DNA from: Bradyrhizobium diazoefficiens
GTDB lineage: Bacteria; Pseudomonadota; Alphaproteobacteria; Rhizobiales; Xanthobacteraceae
Reading direction: 5' to 3'
Assembly: GCF_018129965.1 (NCBI RefSeq)
Contig: NZ_JAFCKW010000006.1
Location: forward strand, 62,001 to 126,000
Length of the DNA stretch: 64,000 nucleotides
The first letter of the stretch is position 1. Every line of letters begins with the position of its first letter. Below the pieces are notes generated by a model. The model was not told the DNA's origin. It was given only the letters and a program-made list of their open reading frames with translations, and ran no database searches. Made by a program: the position numbers and the translations under genes. Shown here in pieces: positions 26,558 to 39,098 of the stretch.

Positions 26558-27815
26558 GCAATTGACCTCGCGCCTTGCGCTGATGAACTGGCTGACCGGC
26601 CAGGGCCTCACGGGCCTGCCCGAAATCGACCTGCTTCGCGGCTTCTGCGAGCGCTGCTGTGCCGAGGGCCTGGAACTGTCGCGCGGGCTCGTCGTCATCG
26701 ACACGCTGCATCCTATCTATGAGGGGCGCGGCTTCCGCTGGAGCGACCGAGCCAGCAACGAGAGCGATGCGTTCGAATACGGCTCGAGCGCCGAGGGCGA
26801 TGCGGCCGCAAGCTGGCGCCGCTCGGTGTTCTTCCACATGCTCGAGCATGGCCATGAGGAGATGGTGATCGATCTCGCCGATGCGCCATCGATGGATTTC
26901 TCGCAGATCGGCGAACTCGCCGAAAAGGGCCACAAGCACTATCTCGCCTTCGTGCACCGCTTCGGCGAGAACGGCGCGCTCGGCCTGATGGACTGCCTCT
27001 ATTCCTGCTGGACCACGCGGCGCGATGACGGTTTCGACGCGGACGAGTTGGCTGCGCTGCGCGACCTCGTGCCGGTGCTGGGGCTCGCCATCAAGTCGGC
27101 GCAGCAGGTCGACATCGCGCGCACGCTCGGCCGCGTCTATCTCGGCCGCGGAGCCTCCGAACAGGTGCTCGGTGGACGCATCTCGCGCGGCGTCACCGAG
27201 CGCATCAACGCCGTGCTCTGGTATTCGGATCTGCGCGGCTCGACCGGGATCAGCGAGAGCATCGGTCCCGACGAGATCATCCCGTTCCTCAACGACTATG
27301 CGCAGGCCGTGATCGACGCGATCCACGATGCCGGCGGCGACGTGCTGAAGCTGATCGGCGACGGCGTGCTGGCGATGTTCACCAGCGATGACATGGCGGA
27401 TGCCCGCCGCGCCGCGCTGCGCGCCGAGCACCTGTTCCGCAACAACGTCGCGGCGCTGAATGCGCGGCGGCAGGCGGAGGGCCGCCCCACCACGTCGGCC
27501 TATATCGGCCTGCATGTCGGCGAGGTCTTCTACGGCAATATCGGCAGCGAGGACCGGCTCGACTTCACGGTGGTGGGGCCGACCGTCAACGAAGTGAGCC
27601 GCATCGCCTCGATGAGCCGCTCGGTCGATCGCGAACTGCTGGTGTCATCCGAGTTCTACAAGGGGCTGGACGCCGCCGGCCGCCGCTATCTGGTCTCTAC
27701 CGGCCGCTACGCGCTGCGCGGAATTGGCCGCGCCCAGGATCTCTACACGCTCGATCCCGAGGTCGATGCAAGCGAGCCGGTGGCGGGGAGCTACGAGCGC
27801 TATCTGGCGAATTAG
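26556..27815 (+). CDS. Adenylate/guanylate cyclase (class III) with N-terminal sensory region
   Basis: About 419 residues. Roughly the first 215 form a non-catalytic region seen in other alphaproteobacterial cyclases (MNWLTGQGLTGLPEIDLLRG). The class III catalytic domain begins at INAVLWYSDLRGSTGISE, where the Asp binds metal, and continues through LKLIGDGVLAMF with the second metal Asp and VGEVFYGNIGSEDRLDFTVV. It makes cAMP, or less likely cGMP. The start is uncertain among ATG 26535, 26547 and 26556, all inside a palindrome without an obvious ribosome site; 26556 (MQLTSRLALM) is used. Confidence 0.85.
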   Translation: MQLTSRLALMNWLTGQGLTGLPEIDLLRGFCERCCAEGLELSRGLVVIDTLHPIYEGRGFRWSDRASNESDAFEYGSSAEGDAAASWRRSVFFHMLEHGHEEMVIDLADAPSMDFSQIGELAEKGHKHYLAFVHRFGENGALGLMDCLYSCWTTRRDDGFDADELAALRDLVPVLGLAIKSAQQVDIARTLGRVYLGRGASEQVLGGRISRGVTERINAVLWYSDLRGSTGISESIGPDEIIPFLNDYAQAVIDAIHDAGGDVLKLIGDGVLAMFTSDDMADARRAALRAEHLFRNNVAALNARRQAEGRPTTSAYIGLHVGEVFYGNIGSEDRLDFTVVGPTVNEVSRIASMSRSVDRELLVSSEFYKGLDAAGRRYLVSTGRYALRGIGRAQDLYTLDPEVDASEPVAGSYERYLAN

Positions 27816-27821
27816 GCGACA

Positions 27822-29066
27822 TTAGCACGCCGCCGTCGCACCATCCTCCACCATGGCCGGCTGCCGATCCAGCGCGACCGCGGGCGAGAGCCAGATCACC
27901 AGCGCCTGCACGCCGAACACGGCGGCCGCCAGATAGAGGCAGGCTTCGGCGCTCCAAAATCCGCCGACGATGGCGCCCAGCGCCGAGCCGAGCGGGCGGG
28001 CGCCGTAGCTCATGATGTTGATGGCGGAGACGCGGCCGAGCAGGTGCGGCGGTGTCACGGACTGGCGCAGCGTGGTGGTCGAGATCACCCACAGGATCGG
28101 CCCGACGCCGAGCAGGAAGAAGCTGAGGCCCGCGAGCCAGGGCGAGGGCACCAGCACCGTCAGCGCCAGCACCAGGGCGGCGGCGAATCCGGTGACGGGG
28201 CCGAGGCCGACCACCACGCCGAAGGCGATGCGATTCATCACGCGCGTCGCGAGCAGCGCGCCGATCACCATGCCCACACCATACATCGTCAGCACGCTGC
28301 CGACACAAGCCGCCGTCAGGCCGAGATGACGCACGGCGTAGGGTACGAAGACCGCGACCTGCAGGAACCATCCGGTGTTGAAGATGAACTGGGTGATGAA
28401 CACCGGCCGCAGCAGCGGATGGTGAAACACAAAGGACGCGCCCTCGCGGATGTCCTGGAATGGATGGCGGCGCGGCGCGAGTGCGCGCGCGGGCTCGTAG
28501 ATGCCCGAGAGCAGTACGACCGCGATGGCCGAAAGGGCAGCGGCAAAGCCGAAAGCGGGGCTCGCGCCCCACCAGCCCACCAGCGCGCCGCCGAGTGCAG
28601 GGCCGCTGGCGAAAGCGATGGTGCGTGCAAGCTCGATCCGCGCATTCGCGGCGGGCAAGAGGTCCGCGCTCACCAGCGAGGGCACCAGCGCCGGCGCGGC
28701 CACGCTGTAGACGACGGTGCCGCACACCGCTGCAAAGCCGAGCAGCGCCAGCAGTGGCAGATTGAGCGCGCCGAGCGCGAGCAGCAATACGATTGTCCCG
28801 AGCGCGACCGCGCGGAGTGCCTCGGCGCCGGCCATCAGCGCGCGGCGCGAGATGCGGTCGGCGAGCAGGCCGGCGGGAATCGCGAAGAGTACGAAGGGCA
28901 GGGTGAGCGCGGTCTGGAGCAGGCCGGTCTGGCCTTCGGCGACCCCGAGCGTCAGCACTGCGACAATGGGAGCCGCAGCCAGCGCGATCTGCTCGGCCGA
29001 CTGTGCTGCCAGATTGGACCAGGCGAGGCGGCTGAATGTGTCGGGGAGGCGGGTGCGATTTGACAT
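27822..29066 (-). CDS. MFS transporter, EntS-like
   Basis: 414 residues, about 12 transmembrane helices. The helix 2-3 loop reads PAGLLADRISRRALM, the typical A-motif variant of EntS and macrolide-type exporters, and the second half has LLGRVSAINIMSYGARPLG. Start MSNRTRLPDTFSRLAWSNL is as in that subgroup. It probably exports a small hydrophobic compound or siderophore. It ends 6 bases from the convergent cyclase gene and is divergent to the manganese transporter. Confidence 0.85.
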   Translation of the reverse strand: MSNRTRLPDTFSRLAWSNLAAQSAEQIALAAAPIVAVLTLGVAEGQTGLLQTALTLPFVLFAIPAGLLADRISRRALMAGAEALRAVALGTIVLLLALGALNLPLLALLGFAAVCGTVVYSVAAPALVPSLVSADLLPAANARIELARTIAFASGPALGGALVGWWGASPAFGFAAALSAIAVVLLSGIYEPARALAPRRHPFQDIREGASFVFHHPLLRPVFITQFIFNTGWFLQVAVFVPYAVRHLGLTAACVGSVLTMYGVGMVIGALLATRVMNRIAFGVVVGLGPVTGFAAALVLALTVLVPSPWLAGLSFFLLGVGPILWVISTTTLRQSVTPPHLLGRVSAINIMSYGARPLGSALGAIVGGFWSAEACLYLAAAVFGVQALVIWLSPAVALDRQPAMVEDGATAAC

Positions 29067-29180
29067 GGCTCATGTCCTGCGAGGTTGGATTGGCGCCACT
29101 ATCCCTGTCTTCGGGCCCCAACCCACCCGGTTCCCGACAAGGCCGGGTCACCGCATCGGGCGCGAGCCTCGGCGTCTAGA

Positions 29181-29202
29181 TGCAGTTGCAAATGAGTTGC
29201 AT
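29181..29202 (+). promoter_or_regulatory. Probable Mur/Fur-type manganese box upstream of mntH
   Basis: The sequence TGCAGTTGCAAATGAGTTGCAT contains TGCAA and TTGCA arms around five bases and can also be read as tandem TGCANN hexamers. Mur (a Fur homologue) controls mntH in rhizobia through TGCA-rich elements of this kind. The site lies about 30 bases before the mntH start, where a bound repressor would block transcription. Confidence 0.6.
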
Positions 29203-29230
29203 TAAAGCCGATCTTCGGTATTCTCGCCCT

Positions 29231-30595
29231 ATGGACGCTCGATCGCCCGATCTGACCGAAAAAATCCCCCGAGATGCCGCCGGCTGGCGCACGGATGCGC
29301 CGAGCACAAGGAGCCTTGCCGAGGTGAACGCCTCGGTCGCCGTCCCGGTCGCGGGCGTGTGGTGGCGCCGGCTGCTCGCCTTCGTCGGACCGGGCTACAT
29401 GGTCTCGGTCGGCTATATGGACCCCGGCAACTGGGCCACGGACCTCGCCGGTGGCTCGAAGTTCGGCTACGCGCTGCTCGCGGTCATCCTGCTTTCGAAC
29501 CTGATGGCGATCCTGCTACAATCGCTGGCGGCGCGGCTCGGCATCGTCACCGACCGCGATCTTGCGCAGGCCTGCCGCGCGACCTATTCGCCCGCAACCA
29601 ACTTCATGCTCTGGATTGCCTGCGAGGCGGCGATCATCGCCTGCGATCTCGCCGAAGTCATCGGCACCGCGATCGCGCTGAAGCTGCTGTTCGGCATTCC
29701 CCTGGTCGGCGGGGCGCTGCTCGCAGCGCTCGATGCCGTCCTGCTGCTGCTCCTGATGAACCGCGGCTTCCGCTTTCTCGAAGCGTTCGTGATGGCGCTG
29801 CTCGCGGTGATCGCGATCTGCTTCGCGGTCCAGATCGTGGCGGCGGCTCCGCCGGTCGCGGACGTGCTGCGCGGCTTCCTGCCGACGACCGAGATCGTCA
29901 GCAATCCTGAAATGCTCTACATCGCGATCGGAATCATCGGCGCGACCGTGATGCCGCACAATCTCTATCTGCACTCCTCGATCGTGCAGACGCGCGCCTA
30001 TGAGCGCAACGACACCGGGCGTCGCGATGCGATCAAATGGGCGACGACGGACTCGACCATCGCCCTGATGCTGGCGCTGTTCATCAACGGCGCCATCCTG
30101 GTGGTGGCCGCCGCTACCTTCCACAAGAGCGGCCACGCGGACGTCGCCGAGATCGGCCAGGCCTTCGAGCTGCTGTCGCCGCTGCTCGGACTCGGCATCG
30201 CCTCCACGCTGTTCGCGGTCGCACTGCTCGCCTCGGGCCTGAACTCGACCGTCACAGCAACGCTCGCCGGCCAGATCGTGATGGAAGGTTTTCTCGATCT
30301 GCGCCTGCCGAGCTGGGCGCGGCGGCTGCTGACGCGCGGCATCGCAATCATTCCGGTGATCGCGGTCGCCGCGATCTATGGCGAGCGCGGCACGGCGGAT
30401 CTGCTGGTGTTCAGCCAGGTCGTGCTGTCGATGCAGCTCCCCTTCGCCGTGATCCCATTGGTGCGCTTCGTCTCCGACCGCCGCAAGATGGGCCAGTTCG
30501 CGATTCCCACATGGGTCGCCGCGATCGCGTGGATCGTCGCCGGCGTGATCGTGGTTCTGAACGTGAAGTTGCTGGTGGATATTCTGTTCGGGTGA
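29231..30595 (+). CDS. mntH: Nramp family divalent metal transporter MntH
   Basis: 454 residues, about 11 hydrophobic helices. The Nramp helix 1 motif is [14 protein letters not shown] (DPGN), and helix 6 has [19 protein letters not shown] (MPH). Both motifs contribute metal-binding residues. It imports Mn(II) with protons. The start ATG 29231 ([11 protein letters not shown]) lies after the Mur-type box; an open frame from 29180 would run through that box. Manganese import is a key need of Bradyrhizobium, whose HemB and other enzymes have unusual metal use. Confidence 0.93.
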   Translation: MDARSPDLTEKIPRDAAGWRTDAPSTRSLAEVNASVAVPVAGVWWRRLLAFVGPGYMVSVGYMDPGNWATDLAGGSKFGYALLAVILLSNLMAILLQSLAARLGIVTDRDLAQACRATYSPATNFMLWIACEAAIIACDLAEVIGTAIALKLLFGIPLVGGALLAALDAVLLLLLMNRGFRFLEAFVMALLAVIAICFAVQIVAAAPPVADVLRGFLPTTEIVSNPEMLYIAIGIIGATVMPHNLYLHSSIVQTRAYERNDTGRRDAIKWATTDSTIALMLALFINGAILVVAAATFHKSGHADVAEIGQAFELLSPLLGLGIASTLFAVALLASGLNSTVTATLAGQIVMEGFLDLRLPSWARRLLTRGIAIIPVIAVAAIYGERGTADLLVFSQVVLSMQLPFAVIPLVRFVSDRRKMGQFAIPTWVAAIAWIVAGVIVVLNVKLLVDILFG

Positions 30596-30613
30596 GCGCC
30601 GGCCAACATACTC

Positions 30614-30716
30614 TTGTCATCGCCCGCGAAGGCGGGCGATCCAGTATTCCGAGACGCCTGCGATAGAACTGAGAAGCTGCGGCGTACTGGATGCCCCCGC
30701 CTTCGCGGGGCATGAC
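30614..30716. repeat. Dispersed double-palindrome repeat, type B, copy 2
   Basis: Outer palindromes ATCGCCCGCGA/AGGCGGGCGAT-type at 30619-30640 and ATGCCCCCGC/GCGGGGCAT-type at 30691-30713. The inner parts have CCAGTATTCC and GCGGCGTACTGGAT, which can pair with one another. It lies between the convergent mntH and bpt genes, so it could act as a bidirectional terminator. Confidence 0.85.
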
Positions 30717-30737
30717 GAGAGAGTGCGCGTGCGTCAG

Positions 30738-31514
30738 CTAATCCTGCGGCTCGGACGCCGCATCGCCCTGCGCGTCGATGCGCAGCCAGCCCGACGGCGC
30801 GAGACGCTGCTGCGGCAGGAAGCGGGCCTTGTAGTCCATCTTCTTGGAGCCTTCGATCCAGTAGCCGAGATAGACGTAAGGAAGTCCCTGACGTCGCGCC
30901 CGGGCGATGTGGTCGAGGATCATGAAGGTGCCCATCGAGCGGCTGACCTGGCTCGGCTCGAAGAACGAATAGACCATCGACAGGCCGTCGCTGAGCACGT
31001 CGGTGAGTGCGACGGCAATCAACTCCTCGCCGCGGCCGGTGATACCGCTGTCGGGGCCGCGCTTGCGGTACTCGATGATGCGGGTCTCGACATGGCTGTC
31101 CTCGACCATCATGGCGTAGTCCAGTACGGTCATGTCGGCCATGCCGCCATGGCGGTGGCGGGAGTCGAGATAGGCGCGGAAGACCGAATATTGCTCGGAG
31201 GTCGGCACGGCGCTGCGCTGCTCGCCGATGATGTCGGCGTTGCGCGCGATGACCTTCCGGAAGTTGCGGGAGGGCCGGAACTCGTTGGCGACCACCCTAA
31301 CCGAGACGCAGGCGCGGCACTGGTCGCAGGCGGGCCGGTAGGCGATCGACTGGCTGCGGCGGAAGCCGCCATGGGTCAGGAGGTCGTTGAGGTCGCCGGC
31401 GCGCTCGCCCACCAGGTGCGTAAACACCTTGCGCTCATGCCGGCCCGGCAGATACGGGCAGGGGGATGGCGCCGTCAGGTAAAATTGGGGGGTGTCGCGC
31501 GAGTGCTGGGTCAA
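30738..31514 (-). CDS. bpt: Aspartate/glutamate leucyltransferase Bpt (arginyltransferase family)
   Basis: 258 residues. The N-terminus has [17 protein letters not shown] with the conserved cysteine, then [20 protein letters not shown] with the CxxC pair, and the C-terminal GNAT-like half has [19 protein letters not shown]. In bacteria this family mostly transfers leucine to N-terminal Asp or Glu, marking proteins for ClpS/ClpAP degradation in the N-end rule. It is in the same direction as the RDD gene, 130 bases downstream of it. Confidence 0.92.
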   Translation of the reverse strand: MTQHSRDTPQFYLTAPSPCPYLPGRHERKVFTHLVGERAGDLNDLLTHGGFRRSQSIAYRPACDQCRACVSVRVVANEFRPSRNFRKVIARNADIIGEQRSAVPTSEQYSVFRAYLDSRHRHGGMADMTVLDYAMMVEDSHVETRIIEYRKRGPDSGITGRGEELIAVALTDVLSDGLSMVYSFFEPSQVSRSMGTFMILDHIARARRQGLPYVYLGYWIEGSKKMDYKARFLPQQRLAPSGWLRIDAQGDAASEPQD

Positions 31515-31644
31515 GGGACGTCGTGGGCCTCCGAATTATGTGTCAGCATCGCGCTGCGAAAGCCTCCGGTCAATCGGTCAGCTCGGCAGATCAGATCAGT
31601 CAGGTTAGCGGATCCCGGTTGACAGGTCCTTGATCACCCGGCTC

Positions 31645-32193
31645 TCACCAGGTCCTTGCCGCCTGGGACACGGGCGCCCGGACCGAATTGTTGATGACGA
31701 CCGTCCCCAGCACGAAATCGTGCAGCAGGCGCCGGCGGCCATTGAACAGCCCGATCAGCACCACGAAGGGCGTCAGGAACGACACCGTCACCCAGAACAG
31801 CACGGCGTGGGTGGCGCCGAGCACGAAATAGCCGGGGGCGCCGTACCAGGTGCGCAATTCGAGGTCCATCAGGCGCATGCCGATCGTTGCCGACGACGGA
31901 CCGCCGATGCAGGCGCCGTAATAGACGATGGCCCAGATCACGGAGGCCGGCCAGGCCAGCCAGAACAGCGCCCAGCCGATGCCGAGCGTGACCACACCGA
32001 ACAGGGCGATGAAGAGGTAGCCGAGGATCACCGGCACGGAGATCACGACCATGTCGACCAGGAAGGCGAACACCCGCCGCGTCGCGACGCCGCGGAACAG
32101 CTCCGGATGGACATAGGGATCATAGGCGTGCGGCCGTACCCCGCCGTCATTGCGCCAGGCGTTGCCTGAATTGCCTGAGTCCGAATACGACAT
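31645..32193 (-). CDS. RDD family membrane protein
   Basis: 182 residues. An N-terminal polar part ends in PYVHPELFRGVATRRVFAFLVD, where RRxxAFLVD is the RDD opening. Three hydrophobic segments follow (MVVISVPVILGYLFIALFG, ALFWLAWPASVIWAIVYYG, FVLGATHAVLFWVTVSFL), with the family motif PSSATIGMRLMDLELR and the closing RRRLLHDFVLGTVVI. RDD proteins are implicated in transport or membrane stress, without a set function. ATG 32193 (MSYSDSGNSG) has a good GGGAGGTCGG upstream; a longer frame to 32244 is unlikely. Confidence 0.88.
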   Translation of the reverse strand: MSYSDSGNSGNAWRNDGGVRPHAYDPYVHPELFRGVATRRVFAFLVDMVVISVPVILGYLFIALFGVVTLGIGWALFWLAWPASVIWAIVYYGACIGGPSSATIGMRLMDLELRTWYGAPGYFVLGATHAVLFWVTVSFLTPFVVLIGLFNGRRRLLHDFVLGTVVINNSVRAPVSQAARTW

Positions 32194-32323
32194 GGTCCGA
32201 CCTCCCAGGGAAAACTCCCGTGGCGGGAGATGGGAACAAGCCATCTCCGTGCCAAGGGCGCGCTGGGATTAATTAGCCGAAATATTCCGGCGATTCGGGG
32301 GCGAGGAGGCCGCTCGGGCAACT

Positions 32324-32420
32324 GCCGTAGAGTGGGTAGAGGCGCGTTAGCGCCGTCCCCACCATCTTTTCTCGATGAGAAGGCGGTACGGTGGGCACGC
32401 TACGCTTTGCCCACCCTAAG
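32324..32420. repeat. Dispersed palindromic repeat, type E (GTGGGCA family)
   Basis: The stretch reads CCGTAGAGTGGGTAGAGGCG and then GTTAGCGCC...CCCCACC, followed by GTGGGCACGCTACGC and TTTGCCCACCCTAAG. Two related palindromic units (GGTGGGCA.../...TGCCCACC) are present. I know similar GTAGGGTGGGCAAAGCG text as a common interspersed repeat in Bradyrhizobium. It fills the gap between the hemB end and the RDD gene start on the minus strand. Confidence 0.6.
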
Positions 32421-32424
32421 AAAA

Positions 32425-34633
<2,209 letters not shown>

Positions 34634-35152
34634 ATGATGAAAGCCGTCGCAACTGCGGCAGATACCGCGGAGCGCGTTTCCGGCCAGCAGGGTTCGGTGC
34701 AGTCGCTCTATCTGGAAGCCTTGACGCTGGTGGAGCGGCTGCATCGCCGGCTGCTCGACGTCATCAAGGACGAGTTCGATCGCCGCGGCCGCGCGGACAT
34801 CAACTCGGTGCAGGCTCTCCTGCTCTACAACATCGGCGACAAGGAGCTGACCGCTGGCGAACTGCGCACGCGCGGTTACTATCTCGGCTCCAACGTCTCC
34901 TACAATCTGAAGAAGCTCGTCGAGCTCGGCTTCCTCGATCATCAGCGCTCGCGTGTCGATCGCCGCTCGGTGCGCATCCGCCTGACCCCGCAGGGCCAGG
35001 AAGTGCGCCGCATCGTCGACTCCCTCTACCAGAAGCACGTCAAGACGGTGGAGCAGGTCGGCGGCATCTCCGGCGAGGAGTTCTCGACCCTCAACAAGTC
35101 GCTGCACCGCCTGGAGCGGTTCTGGACCGACCAGATCCTGTATCGCCTCTGA
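34634..35152 (+). CDS. ldtR: MarR family transcriptional regulator LdtR
   Basis: 172 residues. The winged-helix core has INSVQALLLYNIGDKELTAG, LRTRGYYLGSNVSYNLKKLV as recognition helix, and the wing DHQRSRVDRRSVRIRLT. GYYLGSNVSYNLKKLV and the C-terminal SLHRLERFWTDQILYRL are characteristic of LdtR, known from Liberibacter and rhizobia as a regulator of an L,D-transpeptidase and cell-wall stress response. Two ATGs are adjacent (34634, 34637) behind GGGGAAG. Two small conserved genes follow in the same direction. Confidence 0.87.
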   Translation: MMKAVATAADTAERVSGQQGSVQSLYLEALTLVERLHRRLLDVIKDEFDRRGRADINSVQALLLYNIGDKELTAGELRTRGYYLGSNVSYNLKKLVELGFLDHQRSRVDRRSVRIRLTPQGQEVRRIVDSLYQKHVKTVEQVGGISGEEFSTLNKSLHRLERFWTDQILYRL

Positions 35153-35349
35153 TTTTTCCGAGGGATGGCCAAGCCGGCCCTTAACAAGACCGGCAAGCCC
35201 TCTCGAACGTGCCTGACTTCCCCCCAAGCGCATCGGCCCGGCATTGCCCGGACCGGTGCGTTTTGTCGTCTCGCGGTTACGAAAAATCGGACGCGCCTGC
35301 GGAACCAGTTCCCGGCCGCGCGGTTATCTCGCCGGAGTCGGAGGGTGTA

Positions 35350-35586
35350 ATGCTGGTCGAACGCGGTCTGCAGGCGATGAACGTCGAAGTCGTGAGCGAG
35401 GCCTATGCTATCGCTGCGAACTATCTCCGTCGCTCCGGTGCCATTCCCGACACGCTGGTGACCAACGAGCGCCTGCTCGAGATCATCGTCAAGATGATCC
35501 AGCACGACGAGCCCAACAAGATCAGGCTCGCCAACAAGGCGATCGCCAAGTTCCAGGCCCAGTCCGGCACCCGCGCGGTTGCCTGA
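35350..35586 (+). CDS. Small conserved alphaproteobacterial protein
   Basis: 78 residues, all-helical and acidic/basic mixed: MLVERGLQAMNVEVVSEAYA then LRRSGAIPDTLVTNERLLE and an end rich in Lys, Asn and Ala (NKIRLANKAIAKFQAQSG). No domain is recognised. ATG 35350 follows GGAGGGTG at ideal spacing. The next gene begins four bases after its stop, so the two are likely co-translated. Position behind ldtR suggests a shared role, but that is only context. Confidence 0.65.
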   Translation: MLVERGLQAMNVEVVSEAYAIAANYLRRSGAIPDTLVTNERLLEIIVKMIQHDEPNKIRLANKAIAKFQAQSGTRAVA

Positions 35587-35590
35587 TCCC

Positions 35591-35860
35591 GTGTCTGAAA
35601 ATCAATCCTCGATCAGCCAATCCCAGACAGAGGGTGCCATGGACGCTGCCATCGACCGCATCATGCAGACCTATGACTTGCTCGCCAACCGCACCTCCGC
35701 CGCGAGCGCAGAGGCAAGGGAGAAGGTCACAAACTACGTCAGGACGCTGTTCGAGGCCGGGGAAAAGGACGCGCACAGGCTGACGGTGTACGGCTTGACT
35801 TACCTGCGTCAGCTCGACGGCAGCGTGGACCAGGTCAAGGCGGGCTATACGGGGTTGTGA
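35591..35860 (+). CDS. Small conserved helical protein, unknown
   Basis: 89 residues from GTG 35591 (VSENQSSISQ); the alternative ATG at 35639 (MDAAIDRIMQTYDLLANRT) has a better ribosome site (GAGGG) and would give 73 residues. The body is one long amphipathic region with AREKVTNYVRTLFEAGEKDA and LTVYGLTYLRQLDG. No family is recognised. It directly follows the other small gene. The coding pattern looks genuine. Confidence 0.6.
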   Translation: MSENQSSISQSQTEGAMDAAIDRIMQTYDLLANRTSAASAEAREKVTNYVRTLFEAGEKDAHRLTVYGLTYLRQLDGSVDQVKAGYTGL

Positions 35861-36155
35861 GAAGGGCGGCTGGTCCGCTCTGGAAGCTGCAATTCCCGGA
35901 TTAGCCGCCGATCGACTCGCGCCCCGGGCTATTTGGTTAACGATCAGCCCCCGTCGGCCGGGCGAACCGGCCCGTAAGCGGGCGGGCGGCTGGAAATCCC
36001 CCAATCCCACCATATCTTGCACAAATATCAGGCCCGACCCGCAACCACTTGGCCTGTTGCGGCCGATGTGGTAGATCGCGCTCGCAGCTTCCGATCGCCA
36101 CACCAGACCCGTCCGTAGCCCGCCAAGAGGCTGCGGCGGTGGAGATATTCGCAAG

Positions 36156-37454
<1,299 letters not shown>

Positions 37455-37469
37455 AGTCAGGTTCAACGG

Positions 37470-37952
37470 ATGCGCTGCCCGAACTGCAACAGTCTCGATA
37501 CGCAGGTAAAGGACTCGCGTCCGACCGAGGACTCTTCCGTCATCCGCAGGCGGCGCGTGTGCGTCGCCTGCAATTTCCGCTTCACCACGTTCGAGCGCGT
37601 GCAGCTGCGCGAACTCACGGTGATCAAGCGCAACGGCCGCCGCGTGCCGTTCGACCGCGACAAGCTGATGCGCTCGGTGTCGATCTCCTTGCGCAAGCGG
37701 CAGGTCGAGCCGGAGCGGGTCGAGAAGATGGTGTCCACCATCGTCCGCGAGCTCGAGACCGGCGGCGAGGCCGAAATCTCCTCCGAGGTGATCGGCGAGA
37801 CCGTGATGGAGCATCTGCGTACGCTCGACGACGTCGCCTATGTGCGCTTCGCCTCCGTCTATCGCAATTTCCGCGAGGCCAAGGATTTTGCCGACGTGCT
37901 CGGCGAACTCTCCGGCGAGGAGGAAGCGCGGCTTGCCGCGATCCGCAAATGA
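37470..37952 (+). CDS. nrdR: Transcriptional repressor NrdR
   Basis: 160 residues. The zinc ribbon has cysteines at 3, 6, 31 and 34 (MRCPNCNS and RVCVACNF). An ATP-cone follows ([20 protein letters not shown] to [17 protein letters not shown]). NrdR senses ATP/dATP and represses ribonucleotide reductase operons through paired NrdR boxes. It lies 15 bases after glyA, and its TGA overlaps the ribD start by four bases, the usual alphaproteobacterial arrangement. Confidence 0.97.
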   Translation: MRCPNCNSLDTQVKDSRPTEDSSVIRRRRVCVACNFRFTTFERVQLRELTVIKRNGRRVPFDRDKLMRSVSISLRKRQVEPERVEKMVSTIVRELETGGEAEISSEVIGETVMEHLRTLDDVAYVRFASVYRNFREAKDFADVLGELSGEEEARLAAIRK

Positions 37953-39097
37953 TCTTCCGTATCCTGGAAGATCAGTTCGCCCGGAAAATCCGCGACGCCA
38001 AGGACGCCGATCGCCGCTTCATGCAGCTGGCCCTGGCGCTGGGTAGGCGCGGGCAGGGGCGGACCTGGCCCAATCCGGCTGTCGGTGCGGTCATCGTCAA
38101 GGACGGAATCATCGTCGGCCGCGGCTGGACGCAAGCAGGCGGGCGGCCCCATGGCGAGCCCGAAGCGCTGCGGCGGGCCGGTGAGGCTGCGCGCGGCGCC
38201 ACGCTGTACGTCACGCTGGAGCCGTGCTCGCATTTCGGCAAATCGCCGCCCTGCGCCGATGCGGTGATCGCGGCCGGCATCACGCGCGTTGTCTCGGCGA
38301 TCGAGGATCCCAACCCGGAGGTCGCCGGCCAGGGCCACGCGCGCCTGCGCGCCGCCGGCATCACGGTGGATGTCGGTCTGTGCGCAGCAGAGGCCGCCTT
38401 CGACCATGCCGGCCATTTCCGCCGCATTCGCGATCACCGCCCGCACGTGATCCTGAAGCTCGCGGTCTCGCCCGACGGCAAGATCGGCTCGGTCGGTGGC
38501 AAGCCGCTCGCGATCACCGGCGAGGCCGTGCGCAACCGCGTGCATCTCTTGCGCGCGCAGAGCGACGCCATCCTGGTCGGCATCGGCACGGTGCTGGCGG
38601 ACGATCCGCAACTCAACTGCCGCCTGCCGGGCATGGAAGCGCGTTCTCCGGTGCGGGTCGTGCTCGACCAAAATCTGCGTATTCCGGCCACGAGCCGGCT
38701 AGTGCATTCCGCGCGCGAGACGCCGCTCTGGGTCGTCAGCTCCGAACTCGCCGAAGCGGCCGCGGCGACCCGCCTTGGCGCTGCCGGCACGCAGGTCATC
38801 CGCATACCGCCAGGGAGCGCCTCCGGGCTCGATCTTCCGGCGGTGCTGCAGGCTCTGGCCGAAAAAGGCATCTCGCGGCTGATGGTCGAGGGCGGCAGCC
38901 GCGTTGCGGCATCTTTCGTGGCAGCCGACCTCGTCGACGAGATCTGGCTGTTCCGCGGCGCGGAGGCGGTTGGCGCCGACGGGGTGGATGCGCTCGATGC
39001 ATTGCCCCTGTCGAAAATCACGCAGTCGCAGGCGTACAAGGTTCATGCTAGCGAGACGTTCGGCAAGGATACTCTCACCATCTACGAGCGCGCCTAA
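37949..39097 (+). CDS. ribD: Bifunctional riboflavin biosynthesis deaminase/reductase RibD
   Basis: 382 residues. The deaminase domain holds zinc ligands His68-x-Glu70 ([10 protein letters not shown]) and Cys93/Cys102 ([15 protein letters not shown]). The reductase domain starts at about 165 ([17 protein letters not shown]) with [19 protein letters not shown] and the NADPH loop [13 protein letters not shown]. It catalyses the second and third steps after GTP cyclohydrolase II. The ATG at 37949 overlaps nrdR; ribE starts two bases after the stop. Confidence 0.95.
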   Translation: MIFRILEDQFARKIRDAKDADRRFMQLALALGRRGQGRTWPNPAVGAVIVKDGIIVGRGWTQAGGRPHGEPEALRRAGEAARGATLYVTLEPCSHFGKSPPCADAVIAAGITRVVSAIEDPNPEVAGQGHARLRAAGITVDVGLCAAEAAFDHAGHFRRIRDHRPHVILKLAVSPDGKIGSVGGKPLAITGEAVRNRVHLLRAQSDAILVGIGTVLADDPQLNCRLPGMEARSPVRVVLDQNLRIPATSRLVHSARETPLWVVSSELAEAAAATRLGAAGTQVIRIPPGSASGLDLPAVLQALAEKGISRLMVEGGSRVAASFVAADLVDEIWLFRGAEAVGADGVDALDALPLSKITQSQAYKVHASETFGKDTLTIYERA

Positions 39098-39098
39098 C

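Noticed and set aside
35861..36155. Riboswitch upstream of glyA
   Set aside because: No glycine-, SAM- or THF-type core could be recognised, only G+C-rich text.
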